From positions 1-35,790 of the forward strand of contig CANREO010000003.1 of the NCBI GenBank assembly GCA_947629635.1: a stretch of DNA of 35,790 nt. Direction: 5' to 3'. The number at the start of each line of letters is the position of its first letter. The stretch's first letter is position 1. The position numbers were made by a program, and so were the translations under genes. Below the pieces are notes generated by a model. The model ran no database searches. It was not told the origin of the DNA and saw only the letters and a list, made by a program, of their open reading frames with translations. Below are positions 17,801-26,312 of the stretch, in pieces. Origin of the DNA: an uncultured Clostridia bacterium. GTDB lineage: Bacteria > Bacillota > Clostridia > Christensenellales > CAG-917.

Positions 17801-19000
17801 TTGAGTATAATAGCCTACGCGGTCAATGTTTACAGTGCCCGACGTCCTGTCTATTGCGGCGACGTGCGAGGCGTCGGCATAGCTTTTGCCTTCGGGGTCA
17901 ACGATAGTTTCCAAAGAGATGAATCCTTTGTCTATTATGTCGTCGGCGTTTGCGCTTGCAAGACTGTTGGAATACGCGAGCACGCAGAGATCCGCCGCGT
18001 CGCGATTGTTGTCAATGTTTGCGTCATAGCGCCTGTATATCATGTGACGATAGTATGTTTCGGTCGGAGCTTCCTCTGTAGCGGCATAGCAGGAATTGTC
18101 GACGACGTATTTGTAAGAGGTGACGCCGTCCTTTTCTATGGATTTTTTGATGTAGCGCAACTCTCTTATGTCAAGCCCTGTTGAACCGTCCGCCAGAGTT
18201 TTTCCGCCTGCGATATAAGTCTCTGCCCCCGGCGTGATATCGAGCGAAGTAAGTTTGTCCGATGGAATTTCGACATATGCGTCGTCCGAATCCTGCTCCG
18301 CGGCAAGATACAGATCATTGACGCCAACCGGCACATACGTATCGGTGTCGCCGTTTAGGAAAGTGCTTATCCTCAGCGCGTCTATTACGCTGCCGAAACT
18401 GTTGAGAGGAATGTCCTGGAGGGCGGCGATCATGTCGCTGCCAGAGGCGAGATCGATGTTGAATTTGTCTTTTATGGCGCGCAACGTCAAACCGTCGCCG
18501 CTGAAAGACTTCATGATGTTGTCAATGGCGGAAGGGATGCCGCTGTCCAGATTTTCTTCGAGAACGGGAAGATTGTAAGAGGCAAAATCCAGCCCCGTAA
18601 GATTGCCTATGTCGTTTAATGTGAATGAATCAAGTACTATTGACAAATTGCCGATAATCTCGGTCAGAGGCGTGTTGTAAAGGTCTTCTTTTGTCGTAAA
18701 GTCAATGCCGCTCACGCCGTTGAAAAGGGCTATGCCGTAGTGTTCGTACAAAACTTTCAAAGAAAGCTCGTGAAAATTTTGATAATCGTTCCATACGCCT
18801 TTTATTGCTTCAAGCAATGTTTCGCCGTACAGTTTGCTGTCGGGACGTATTACCTCGGCGTCGGTGAGGGAGCTTTGCAGCTGCCCCACAGTCATAGAAG
18901 TGCCTATGGCAAGGACGGCGCCGCCAATCGCAAGCACAAGCAACACGATGCCCAATACAATGCCCAATACAAAAGTCAAAGTACACCGAAAAACCTTCAT
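14888..19000 (-). CDS. Very large (1370 aa) membrane-anchored repeat protein of unknown function
   Basis: SD AAGGAG; N-terminal TM (LTFVLGIVLGIVLLVLAIGGAVLAIG); recurring motif like LMKSLAKRGCKISELASVADKLTLGEIIEV / IMQSLAKLNVKLDEFDEKIDELKISDVIEI / LMKTLKARKTKINELATVTDTLAIGDMIDI. Confidence 0.85.
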   Translation of the reverse strand: MKVFRCTLTFVLGIVLGIVLLVLAIGGAVLAIGTSMTVGQLQSSLTDAEVIRPDSKLYGETLLEAIKGVWNDYQNFHELSLKVLYEHYGIALFNGVSGIDFTTKEDLYNTPLTEIIGNLSIVLDSFTLNDIGNLTGLDFASYNLPVLEENLDSGIPSAIDNIMKSFSGDGLTLRAIKDKFNIDLASGSDMIAALQDIPLNSFGSVIDALRISTFLNGDTDTYVPVGVNDLYLAAEQDSDDAYVEIPSDKLTSLDITPGAETYIAGGKTLADGSTGLDIRELRYIKKSIEKDGVTSYKYVVDNSCYAATEEAPTETYYRHMIYRRYDANIDNNRDAADLCVLAYSNSLASANADDIIDKGFISLETIVDPEGKSYADASHVAAIDRTSGTVNIDRVGYYTQEEALTESPKFGFEGTITKSSKLTEITDPTDGKYYFRTHVGTSQAVLQTINYMSISDLRNADGLLDNIKIKDVVSIDESSPKILSAIADCTLSNIGDRISELEVGDLFDVDGEDTSLIMKSLAKRGCKISELASVADKLTLGEIIEVNYDEYTAAPDGMYVRIPVYVKYNAYAPSHNPEPGSADFDYVKRYNKLDEGDYQQADDGEYVRVYYYTRDNEEDETQAEMQRYNLTQAADTAIAMQSIARRGCTIPELGTIMNELYISELMRIDADSAQIMQSLAKLNVKLDEFDEKIDELKISDVIEIGDNASKLMKTLKARKTKINELATVTDTLAIGDMIDIVYDDYTPNENGKYVKIVLANATDTEGEKCYYTLFNPANPDHVGKERYDRTPKDEASSKILQRFAATSLGDFSSAFGNLQVFDVMDIDADIYAAATGLQSRQEGESATNYYFVDEDGNEQRLFYYAEEDGLFRLASQDYINQHHDDNSLYYIKSAGTGNAVLRKLAYVNIDSMGPSLGKIIDDMLLSEIIDIYDAYAVEVEESFASESDPSEDSLYFVEWTEGDAKENGKEVIYLYDNLGKYTKTNERYVALDPESSELTNDRSEFYFVYKKVPTTPNDMVSIPSFGLDFNTDDLKARAAAGEYLAKNNIYYYDAKNDNMVFNPALCAYLAANVTKTQQEGNDAKLYYREVKSDASSVTEGKANNENTVFMGYKYKDGQNLYVDVLGKKTAYLSSNDTYISFWDLQMYRKETAENNSFIVVKEQLGDGVSTDGLVYSKHYAENVYIADANGEYVFINGEYVKYSNANPNHDGQMRFSLKKGYIATRNEIYYEKNGGFETELDTSKIRKVTNTVRAKSAAILRLLAGGTMKDLNTAVSNATMEQIIDITPDSMFDNPFIREATLNTMGVQLQKLLADMTMDDLIAWANVDGVPAEVRTALAGVKIPNFILSVEFKDSQGLVINMEKLYGYGN

Positions 19001-19042
19001 AATCACTCCTTATTTCGTATATGCGCGCCGAGGCGCGCACGA

Positions 19043-19810
19043 TCAGCCGAATATCTTTGATAAAACTTGCGCAAGGGGATTGTGCAAGTAGAGATAGCCG
19101 CATACGGGCGAATTTGTCAAATATTCGTCCACAGTCGGCAAAGTGTTGCGCAAGGATTTGAGTATGGCAAGCACAAGCAGCATCGTGATTATGGTCAGCG
19201 CCGCGCCGATTATGGCGCCGAAACTCCTGTCTACGATGCGCAATGTGACGCTCTCGGATTTGTGCATTCGCCTGAAGATCTTCCGGAACAGCCACATTAT
19301 TATGCCCAACGCGACGCAATATATGATAAACATGACGATCGCTACCACAATGGACACTATAAAGTCCGCCGCGACGCCGTTCAACGACTGTCCGTCCTCA
19401 TGGATGAAGCGCTTTGCCAGCCATAGCGCCAACTTGCCGCGCGTTTTGCTTACAAGGCCGCTGCCCGCCGCCTCGTCAAGCGGGATCTGCCTGACTTCGC
19501 CGTCTATTTCCACATTCATGAAGTAGGAGCCGTCCTCGGCAATGTGTATCGGCTCCGTAAAGACCTCGCCCCAGGATGAGGATTTTTCGGTGAGGGAGGC
19601 GGTCATATTTTGTATAAAAGAAAGACCTTTTATCCCGTTGATAGAGGCTCCGACCAAAAGCAAGGAAAGCAAAATAATTGTGATGGACATAAATAAGCCC
19701 TTTGCGGATCTTGCCGCGCCGCCTATGATACCCAAGATCAAGCCGACTGCCAAAACGGCAAAAAACGCAATGTCCGCATATGATATGACTGCAAGCGTCA
19801 ATTCAAACAT
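19043..19810 (-). CDS. CvpA-family-like membrane protein
   Basis: MFELTLAVISYADIAFFAVLAVGLILGIIGGAARSAKGLF... CvpA-like topology; SD GGAGG before ATG at 19810; 42 bp upstream of the repeat protein on the same strand. Confidence 0.65.
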   Translation of the reverse strand: MFELTLAVISYADIAFFAVLAVGLILGIIGGAARSAKGLFMSITIILLSLLLVGASINGIKGLSFIQNMTASLTEKSSSWGEVFTEPIHIAEDGSYFMNVEIDGEVRQIPLDEAAGSGLVSKTRGKLALWLAKRFIHEDGQSLNGVAADFIVSIVVAIVMFIIYCVALGIIMWLFRKIFRRMHKSESVTLRIVDRSFGAIIGAALTIITMLLVLAILKSLRNTLPTVDEYLTNSPVCGYLYLHNPLAQVLSKIFG

Positions 19811-19994
19811 ATATCCTCCACGCAGCGAGCTCGCGCGCACTTATACTACAAATATATTTAGATTATAACCAAATTAAAAGCCTTTTGCAACTGCATTTTC
19901 AAAATTGACAGGATATGACACCGTTTTTTGACTTAACAAATCGTTTTTTACTCTTCGAGGTTTAGAAAAACTTGTTGTGGGTCACAATTAAGGA

Positions 19995-20621
19995 ATGAAA
20001 AAATCACTGAAAAAAGATATCGAACAGATTCTGCTTGAGGACGCCGTAAGGCAACCCGTAGAGAGCGGAAAGCGAAAAAAGGACGAGCAAGCCGTCTCCG
20101 TCGTGCCTGCCGACGACAACAAGCTTGCGCCATTTGTCAGCCTGACGCTCAAACCGCTGATAGACAGCGCGCACAAACAGGTGGTAGTGGTCTGCTTCGG
20201 CACTACGTCTATATCGGGCGACGCGCTGGGGCCGATGGTCGGCACGATGCTCAAGGATAAATACAGATTGCCGACCTTTGTCTATGGCACCGAACAGCTG
20301 AACGTAAACGGCAAAAATATGAGCGAGTGGATGGCATTTATAAAAGAAGTACACTCGGACGCCGTCTTCGTCGCCGTAGACGCGAGCTTGGGTTCATCCG
20401 ACAAAGTGGGACAAATATTGGTGCGCGAGGATGGGGTATGCCCGGCGGCGATAAAAGGCAAAAGGACGCGCTTCGGAGACATCGGCATACTTGCCGTCGT
20501 CGCCGAAAATAAGGGCGACGCGCTTATGCAATTGATGTCCGTATCGCCCGTCGATGTGGAGAAAATGGCGGTGAAAATAGCGGCGATGATAGATATGAGT
20601 TGCGGCAGAAAAATCGCATAA
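19995..20621 (+). CDS. yyaC: YyaC-family (DUF1256) spore protein
   Basis: VVVVCFGTTSISGDALGPMVGTML, VYGTEQLNVNGKN, VAVDASLGSSDKVGQILV, RTRFGDIGILAVV. Confidence 0.85.
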   Translation: MKKSLKKDIEQILLEDAVRQPVESGKRKKDEQAVSVVPADDNKLAPFVSLTLKPLIDSAHKQVVVVCFGTTSISGDALGPMVGTMLKDKYRLPTFVYGTEQLNVNGKNMSEWMAFIKEVHSDAVFVAVDASLGSSDKVGQILVREDGVCPAAIKGKRTRFGDIGILAVVAENKGDALMQLMSVSPVDVEKMAVKIAAMIDMSCGRKIA

Positions 20622-20682
20622 TAAGATTTTTATATATTCAAAACGCACATATAAACCATGATTTTTGAAAGTTATTTAAATT

Positions 20683-20712
20683 CGTCGCCGCTGAAACGGC
20701 GGCGGATTTTTT
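20683..20712 (+). terminator. rho-independent terminator after yyaC
   Basis: TCGCCGC-tgaaac-GGCGGCGGATTTTTTG. Confidence 0.65.
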
Positions 20713-20877
20713 GATTTGAGGAAAGGGGTGTCTCGGGCAAAAGAGAATAAAAATCGCGCACAAAAATCCGTAATAATTTGACCGAGCTGCTTTTTCCCGG
20801 AAACAAATTTTCGAACCCGAAAGTTGCCTAGAAACGAAACATTTTTTTAATTAAAAAAAATTATGCGACAAATCATA

Positions 20878-20906
20878 TTGAAATATCGATTGTGGTATGA
20901 TATTAT
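20878..20906 (+). promoter_or_regulatory. promoter of the three-gene membrane operon (TTGAAA-17-TATTAT)
   Basis: -35 at 20878-20883, -10 at 20901-20906; SD AAGGAG before ATG at 20965. Confidence 0.6.
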
Positions 20907-20964
20907 ATGAACAGTACTATGTATACGCATATATGCGCGCATACATAAGAACAAGGAGAAAATT

Positions 20965-23772
20965 ATGACGCAAGAGCAAAAACAGGTTAAGAGGGCCAAG
21001 AGGTACCGCATCTTAAAAGTGTTGTTTTATTTTCTGGGCCTGCCACTGTTTATCTTCACGGTGTTTTTGACCAGCATTTCGATGCTAGGGCACGCACCGT
21101 ATGTCGGGACTAGCAAAATTACCTCGACCATAGGCACGCTGACTTATTTCGAGTCCTTGCTGACTTCGCCCGCGCTTTACGGTTTTTGGTTGGCGGTAGT
21201 GCTGTGGTTGACGGTGTCCATCATTCATATTATCCTCAGCAAGACGGTGAAAAACCGTAGGGTGAGGCTTTTTACCGTCTTGGTGTGCATTTTCGTCTTT
21301 ATGTTTGGCGGCACGCTGCTTATGGACACGGTGCTGGACGCGAAACTGACCAATCTGGCGGCAAGCGCGCCGGAAGGGGTCACCATCGACGACTATAAAA
21401 CGGAGTTGTCTTACTATAGGGCGCACAGCGCGCAATATCGTGACGACAGGACGCTTTCATTGATCGACGCCGTCAAAAATAAACTTAACGTATACAACGT
21501 CGGGCTGACCGGCGGCAATAGCGGCGGCACGGCGACCAACATGGAAAATAAGCCGATCACTTATTATAACATCATCAGCGACGATGGCGAAACGGGCGTC
21601 GATATTTCTTTCAGAAAGAACAATACTACGGGATTTTGGGAGCTCGATTACGATCCGACGGACGGACACAACGTCTTTTGCGGCACTGACGGCATCTCCA
21701 AGGACGTAGAAGGCGCACAGCTTATAAGGCTTAAGCCCAATAGCGCCGGAATGCTGGAAATAAACGGGAAAATTTATTCGCATTATTATTGGGTCAACAG
21801 AGGCTCCATGCAAGGACAGCCCGTATACATTTGGTATACCAAAGATATGGTGTCCGATTCGTTTACTTTCGATCCTGCGACGGGCGTGAGACAGATCCCC
21901 ACTACCGAAGGCCCGTACGGTCCCGGCGTATATACAAAAGCCGGCATGCTGAACGATGGCTGGATCTTCGGCCTTGACAACGTCATGCGTATCCTTGAAG
22001 ACTATTACGAGGCGCAGCAGGCGTTTGCCGAATGGGAAAAGCAGGACAGCAAAAGGCTTTCGGAAGTGCGTGCGGAAATGTTTTCATCTGCAGCCGAGAG
22101 GCGCGAAAGATATTATCATGGCGAACTTGTCGATCAGACGACGGGCGAAGCCGCCGACGAATGGTTGCAAGCTCTGTACGAGCAGGAATCGGACTATCAA
22201 AACAGATTTTCCCTTACACACGGCAGGTTGGACGCGCTCATTTCGCAAGTGGCGGCGTTGCTTGGCGACAACAGTTTGTTTGACTATCTTCTTAAAAACG
22301 CGGATGAGTTGGACATAACGTATCAGGGCTTCAATATCGGCGAGATCTTGGCTCCGATACTGAAAGATTTGGCAGGAGGCATGAGCCTCAGAAATCTGCT
22401 GACACAACTCTCGGGAATAATCAGCGGCATGGATGTGGATAAAATCTGCGGCACGGTTGCGGAAATATTCAACTATTTGATGGATCGCAGCGACATAAAA
22501 GACATATATATCGTGCTTGTCTATAAGGCGCAAGATCCATGGGGACACGACCGTAACAATCTGTATCTTGCAGTGGTCAAGGACAACGGCGCGGACGCAA
22601 TGGGCACGGAGGACGATATATTGTTTAAGCTGGATCTTATGGACGCGCTTGACGATCCGGAAGATCCGGCAAGCGAATATAAGTTCGATTTGGACAAGGT
22701 CAGCAAATTCCTTTCGACAGCGCTCAACAATCTTTTGACAAACTATAACGGCGGCTCCATAAAGGGCATTGTCAATACCGTATTGGATTTATTGTCCAAT
22801 CTCGGCATACTCGTCAAAGATGTCAACGTTGACGGCGTGACATACAAGGGCATCAACATACTTGGGTTTGACATTCCGCTTATAAAGGTCGAGCGGATCG
22901 ATGAAAACACCGTAAATTATATCATCGATATCGACATCGGCATGATTGCGCGCAATATACTTTCTTCGCTTTACGATTACACTTCCTCCATCTTTTTGCC
23001 CGTATGGGAGTTCTATGACGCGGCAAGATGGGGCGAGGACGCGAATGAATATGAAAGGGCTGTGCAGCAAATGCAATGCCAATACGAGCGCGCATACTTC
23101 GAGGGCGCCGTATATGGCAAGATGATAGCTTCTACCGTCATAGGCGACTCTCTCGGCACCGGCAATTACCCCTCTTCGTTCGGTTTTCAAAACTTGAATG
23201 AAGTGAGACAATTTATGATAGATTTGACCTATCTGCCCAAGCTGTATCCAATGCTTGCCTTCCGCGATATGATGCTTATGTGCGGCGGATTTGTAATTTT
23301 GTTCTATCTGTGCAGTTTCATTGCTGCGGAAAAGGAAGAACAATATGCGTCAGGACAACTTGTCGTCAAAAAGCGCAAGAAAAAAGACAAAAATAAAAAG
23401 AAGGAAGAATCTTTCGCAGACGAGATGAGAGAGGATATCGCCGCGCTCAAAATTCTGGACGATCAACCTACGCTATTCCCGATCGAGCCGGAGCAGACGG
23501 CGGATACAAAAGATGCGGAAGATATGGTCTTGCCCGATATAGACGCCGTTGCGACGGACGAGAAGAAGCCGGCGGAAGAAATAACGCCGGATGAGCCTAT
23601 GGCGACGGAAGACGGACTGCAAGCGAAAGATGCGCCCGGAGACGGGGCGGATATAGCTGCGGACGAAGTAAAAGCGGCGGAAGGGCATGCTCCCGAAGGC
23701 GCTCCCGAGCAAAACGCAAGCGAGGCGACCGCCTTGCCTGTGAATGAAAATACGGACAAGGAGGTGCACTGA
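20965..23772 (+). CDS. Large multi-TM protein with long extracytoplasmic domain and acidic cytoplasmic tail, unknown function
   Basis: 935 aa; N-terminal TMs, ~600 aa soluble region, TM (FRDMMLMCGGFVILFYLCSFIAA), KKRKKKDKNKKK, then a D/E/A/P-rich tail. Confidence 0.85.
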   Translation: MTQEQKQVKRAKRYRILKVLFYFLGLPLFIFTVFLTSISMLGHAPYVGTSKITSTIGTLTYFESLLTSPALYGFWLAVVLWLTVSIIHIILSKTVKNRRVRLFTVLVCIFVFMFGGTLLMDTVLDAKLTNLAASAPEGVTIDDYKTELSYYRAHSAQYRDDRTLSLIDAVKNKLNVYNVGLTGGNSGGTATNMENKPITYYNIISDDGETGVDISFRKNNTTGFWELDYDPTDGHNVFCGTDGISKDVEGAQLIRLKPNSAGMLEINGKIYSHYYWVNRGSMQGQPVYIWYTKDMVSDSFTFDPATGVRQIPTTEGPYGPGVYTKAGMLNDGWIFGLDNVMRILEDYYEAQQAFAEWEKQDSKRLSEVRAEMFSSAAERRERYYHGELVDQTTGEAADEWLQALYEQESDYQNRFSLTHGRLDALISQVAALLGDNSLFDYLLKNADELDITYQGFNIGEILAPILKDLAGGMSLRNLLTQLSGIISGMDVDKICGTVAEIFNYLMDRSDIKDIYIVLVYKAQDPWGHDRNNLYLAVVKDNGADAMGTEDDILFKLDLMDALDDPEDPASEYKFDLDKVSKFLSTALNNLLTNYNGGSIKGIVNTVLDLLSNLGILVKDVNVDGVTYKGINILGFDIPLIKVERIDENTVNYIIDIDIGMIARNILSSLYDYTSSIFLPVWEFYDAARWGEDANEYERAVQQMQCQYERAYFEGAVYGKMIASTVIGDSLGTGNYPSSFGFQNLNEVRQFMIDLTYLPKLYPMLAFRDMMLMCGGFVILFYLCSFIAAEKEEQYASGQLVVKKRKKKDKNKKKEESFADEMREDIAALKILDDQPTLFPIEPEQTADTKDAEDMVLPDIDAVATDEKKPAEEITPDEPMATEDGLQAKDAPGDGADIAADEVKAAEGHAPEGAPEQNASEATALPVNENTDKEVH

Positions 23773-23773
23773 T

Positions 23774-26203
23774 ATGAGAAAAAACGCGCAAAAGCCCATT
23801 ATCAATCTCGATGCAAACGGCAACGCGATCCCCGAAGCGTTTCCCGTGAGTAAGGGCGCAAAGAAAGATCACAGAAAAACATCGGTGATATATACGTTGC
23901 TCGCATTTTTGTTGCATTTGCTTGCAGTATTGCCTCCCGTCGGTGTAACGCTGTTTTTGGCGCTGAAGACGTACGATCTCGTGCCGTATTATTCCTTCTG
24001 GCCTTTTGTGGCCGTGATCGTAGTAGGCGTCATGGCAATAATATTTACCGTTGTCACGCTTATAGTGACAAGACCCAAAACCAAGAGCAGTATCATGTCG
24101 CAGACTGCAAAGGTCGCGGCAACGTTTGTATGCGTCACATCGGGTCTTGGGATCATCGTCACATACGTGTCCCCCGACATCATCGCGACCGCAACGTCAT
24201 ATACGCTGTTTAACGAAGATCTGTATTACAACGGCGAAAATCAACTTCAGACAAACGCCAAATACGATCGCGAGTTTATCATGGCAAACCTCGTGACGGG
24301 CACCCTGAACGATAGCGAAGACCCGGACGGAGACTTCTCGTATAAAACTCTTTCCAAGCAGATTGAGCAGCCAAACGGCAACTTCTTAAGTTATGAAAAC
24401 GACGAGATACAGACCTATTACGACGGCTACATGCAAAACAGGACCAAAGAAGTTTTGCAAACGGAAGTATTGGACGTGCTTAAAGAAAAGAGCCCGAGAA
24501 AGTATGAGCTGTATGAGTTTATTTACAACAATTTTGTGTTGCTTGACTTCGACTATGCGCTGACAAACGGCTTGCAAAGGCGCGCCTTTACGCTGTCTAT
24601 GGTGGATTATATTTACAATCACTTCGACTACGAGGGCTTGCTTAAAGAAGGATTCCACAATCAGCGTTTGCTCGATCTGTTCCATAGAAATTACGATTCA
24701 TTCAACCAAGACGGCTATCAGACGTTTGACGATTCGCTGTTGCTTTATGCGCAGCTCGGTCCGCGTATGACGGTGCCCGTAGTGCTACGTCTTATTCTCA
24801 ACGGAGGATGGAAATACTCGCAGCCCTCTATGGACGACGAGGGAAATATGTATTACACCGAAGACGGACAAAACTTCCTGTATGAAATGTACAGCGCCTC
24901 TGCTTTGGAGGAGTTTAAGGCTGCTGGCGGCACATTCGATTATACGGGCAAGATGCGCAACAACAAAGGCGAGGAGATAGAGGTCAACTATGGCTTCAAC
25001 AAGGACGGTTGGATGGTGTTTGAAAACGGTATGATCAGACGCCCCATAGACTGGCTGGTGTTGGATATGTTGGGCACGCCTATGGATGTCACCCAACTCG
25101 ATCTTGCCGAACTGATCGGCAATCCGACCATAATGACGCTCGTTGAAAAAATACTCAACAGTTTGGGTTCGCTTACCGACGCCGTCGGCGACCTCATAAC
25201 CGAAGATTTGCAGAATGTTATAGAATACGCCACAAACGGATGTAACCTCAATATAGCGATATATATGAACGACAATGACCGCCTGGCGATCAGCATTGTG
25301 CCTATGAACTATCATTACGGCATACTCGGCTATCAGCAAGCGACATATATGCAGTCAAACAACTTGCTTATGGCGGTTATCAACGTTATGGGGGCACGCA
25401 ATTGGTTGTACATTTTCGGCTCGATAGGCACGATATTGGTTATCGCTGCCGGCATACTCCGCGAGTGTGGCAAGAGGACTCGCGAGCGTACGGAAGTGTC
25501 GCGCGACAGGATCATAAGAGCTAAGTCGCAACCTGTAGGCGACCTCTCTGCTTTGCCCGAAAAGTATGAGCAACGAATGGAAGCCAAGGAAGAAGAGCAA
25601 AACGCGTTCGCTATAGATGATGACGAGATAAAAGTTGTCGAAGAAAAGGCGCACGAGGGCGAGGAGAGCGAGAAGGCAGAGCCGATTTCGGAAGAAAAGA
25701 CGACCGAGCCTATAGAAACGGCGCACATTGAGAGCGTGTCGTCGGAAGCGTCCGAAGAAAAACCGGTGTCCGAACAAAAGGCCGAGTCTGTGCCCGAAGC
25801 GGAAGAAGTTGCGGAGCAAAAGACGGAAGAGCCTGAAGTGGCCGAGGAAAAGAAGAAAGAAAAGAAAGCAAAAGAGCCTAAAGCTCCAAAGGAGCCTAAA
25901 GAACCGAAGAAAGCCAAGGAGCCTGAAAAAAAGGAGAAGGAAGAGAAAAAGCCCTCCGCCCGTCCGACGTCTGCCGGGACTCAACGCCCGACAAACGGCG
26001 CTGCCAGACCTACAAACGGCTCGGCTCGGCCCGTACAACGCCCGGCGAACGGAGCAGCGAGACCTACAAACGGCCAACGCCCCACGACAAACGGCCAACG
26101 TCCGGCTAACGGCTCCAGACCTGCGAGCGCAAGACCTGCCGGCCAGCGTCCCACAAACGGCGCCCCCAGGCCGAGGCCCACAAACGGCTCGCGACCCAGA
26201 TGA
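23774..26203 (+). CDS. Large multi-TM protein with the same layout and a Lys/Glu-rich then RPTNG-repeat basic tail, unknown function
   Basis: ~809 aa from ATG at 23774 behind SD AAGGAGG; N-terminal TMs, soluble region, TM (WLYIFGSIGTILVIAAGIL), tail ending in multiple RPTNG/RPANG units. Confidence 0.85.
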   Translation: MRKNAQKPIINLDANGNAIPEAFPVSKGAKKDHRKTSVIYTLLAFLLHLLAVLPPVGVTLFLALKTYDLVPYYSFWPFVAVIVVGVMAIIFTVVTLIVTRPKTKSSIMSQTAKVAATFVCVTSGLGIIVTYVSPDIIATATSYTLFNEDLYYNGENQLQTNAKYDREFIMANLVTGTLNDSEDPDGDFSYKTLSKQIEQPNGNFLSYENDEIQTYYDGYMQNRTKEVLQTEVLDVLKEKSPRKYELYEFIYNNFVLLDFDYALTNGLQRRAFTLSMVDYIYNHFDYEGLLKEGFHNQRLLDLFHRNYDSFNQDGYQTFDDSLLLYAQLGPRMTVPVVLRLILNGGWKYSQPSMDDEGNMYYTEDGQNFLYEMYSASALEEFKAAGGTFDYTGKMRNNKGEEIEVNYGFNKDGWMVFENGMIRRPIDWLVLDMLGTPMDVTQLDLAELIGNPTIMTLVEKILNSLGSLTDAVGDLITEDLQNVIEYATNGCNLNIAIYMNDNDRLAISIVPMNYHYGILGYQQATYMQSNNLLMAVINVMGARNWLYIFGSIGTILVIAAGILRECGKRTRERTEVSRDRIIRAKSQPVGDLSALPEKYEQRMEAKEEEQNAFAIDDDEIKVVEEKAHEGEESEKAEPISEEKTTEPIETAHIESVSSEASEEKPVSEQKAESVPEAEEVAEQKTEEPEVAEEKKKEKKAKEPKAPKEPKEPKKAKEPEKKEKEEKKPSARPTSAGTQRPTNGAARPTNGSARPVQRPANGAARPTNGQRPTTNGQRPANGSRPASARPAGQRPTNGAPRPRPTNGSRPR
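25978..26200 (+). repeat. coding low-complexity RP(T/A)NG repeat
   Basis: TQRPTNGAARPTNGSARPVQRPANGAARPTNGQRPTTNGQRPANGSRPASARPAGQRPTNGAPRPRPTNGSRPR; recurring ACAAACGGC in DNA. Confidence 0.85.
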
Positions 26204-26312
26204 TGAGAGCGGTGCGCAAAGCGCGCCGCTTTTATATTTCGGTTGTGATGATTATGCTTGCAAAAAGTATTTAATATGATATTATATATATAGAAAATAA
26301 AGGGGAAAAAAG

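Noticed and set aside
14933-18184. Long plus-strand ORFs (361, 285, 170 aa) opposite the 1370-aa protein
   Set aside because: Entirely antisense to a convincing SD-preceded gene; translations show no family motifs and are typical shadow ORFs of codon-biased DNA.
25355-26098. 247-aa minus-strand ORF rich in Arg/Leu/Phe
   Set aside because: Shadow of the Lys/Glu- and RPTNG-rich tail; low-complexity mirror, no RBS logic.
25978-26200. CRISPR-like periodic repeat
   Set aside because: Repeats are in frame, degenerate at codon level and irregularly spaced; they encode RPTNG units, not repeat-spacer arrays.
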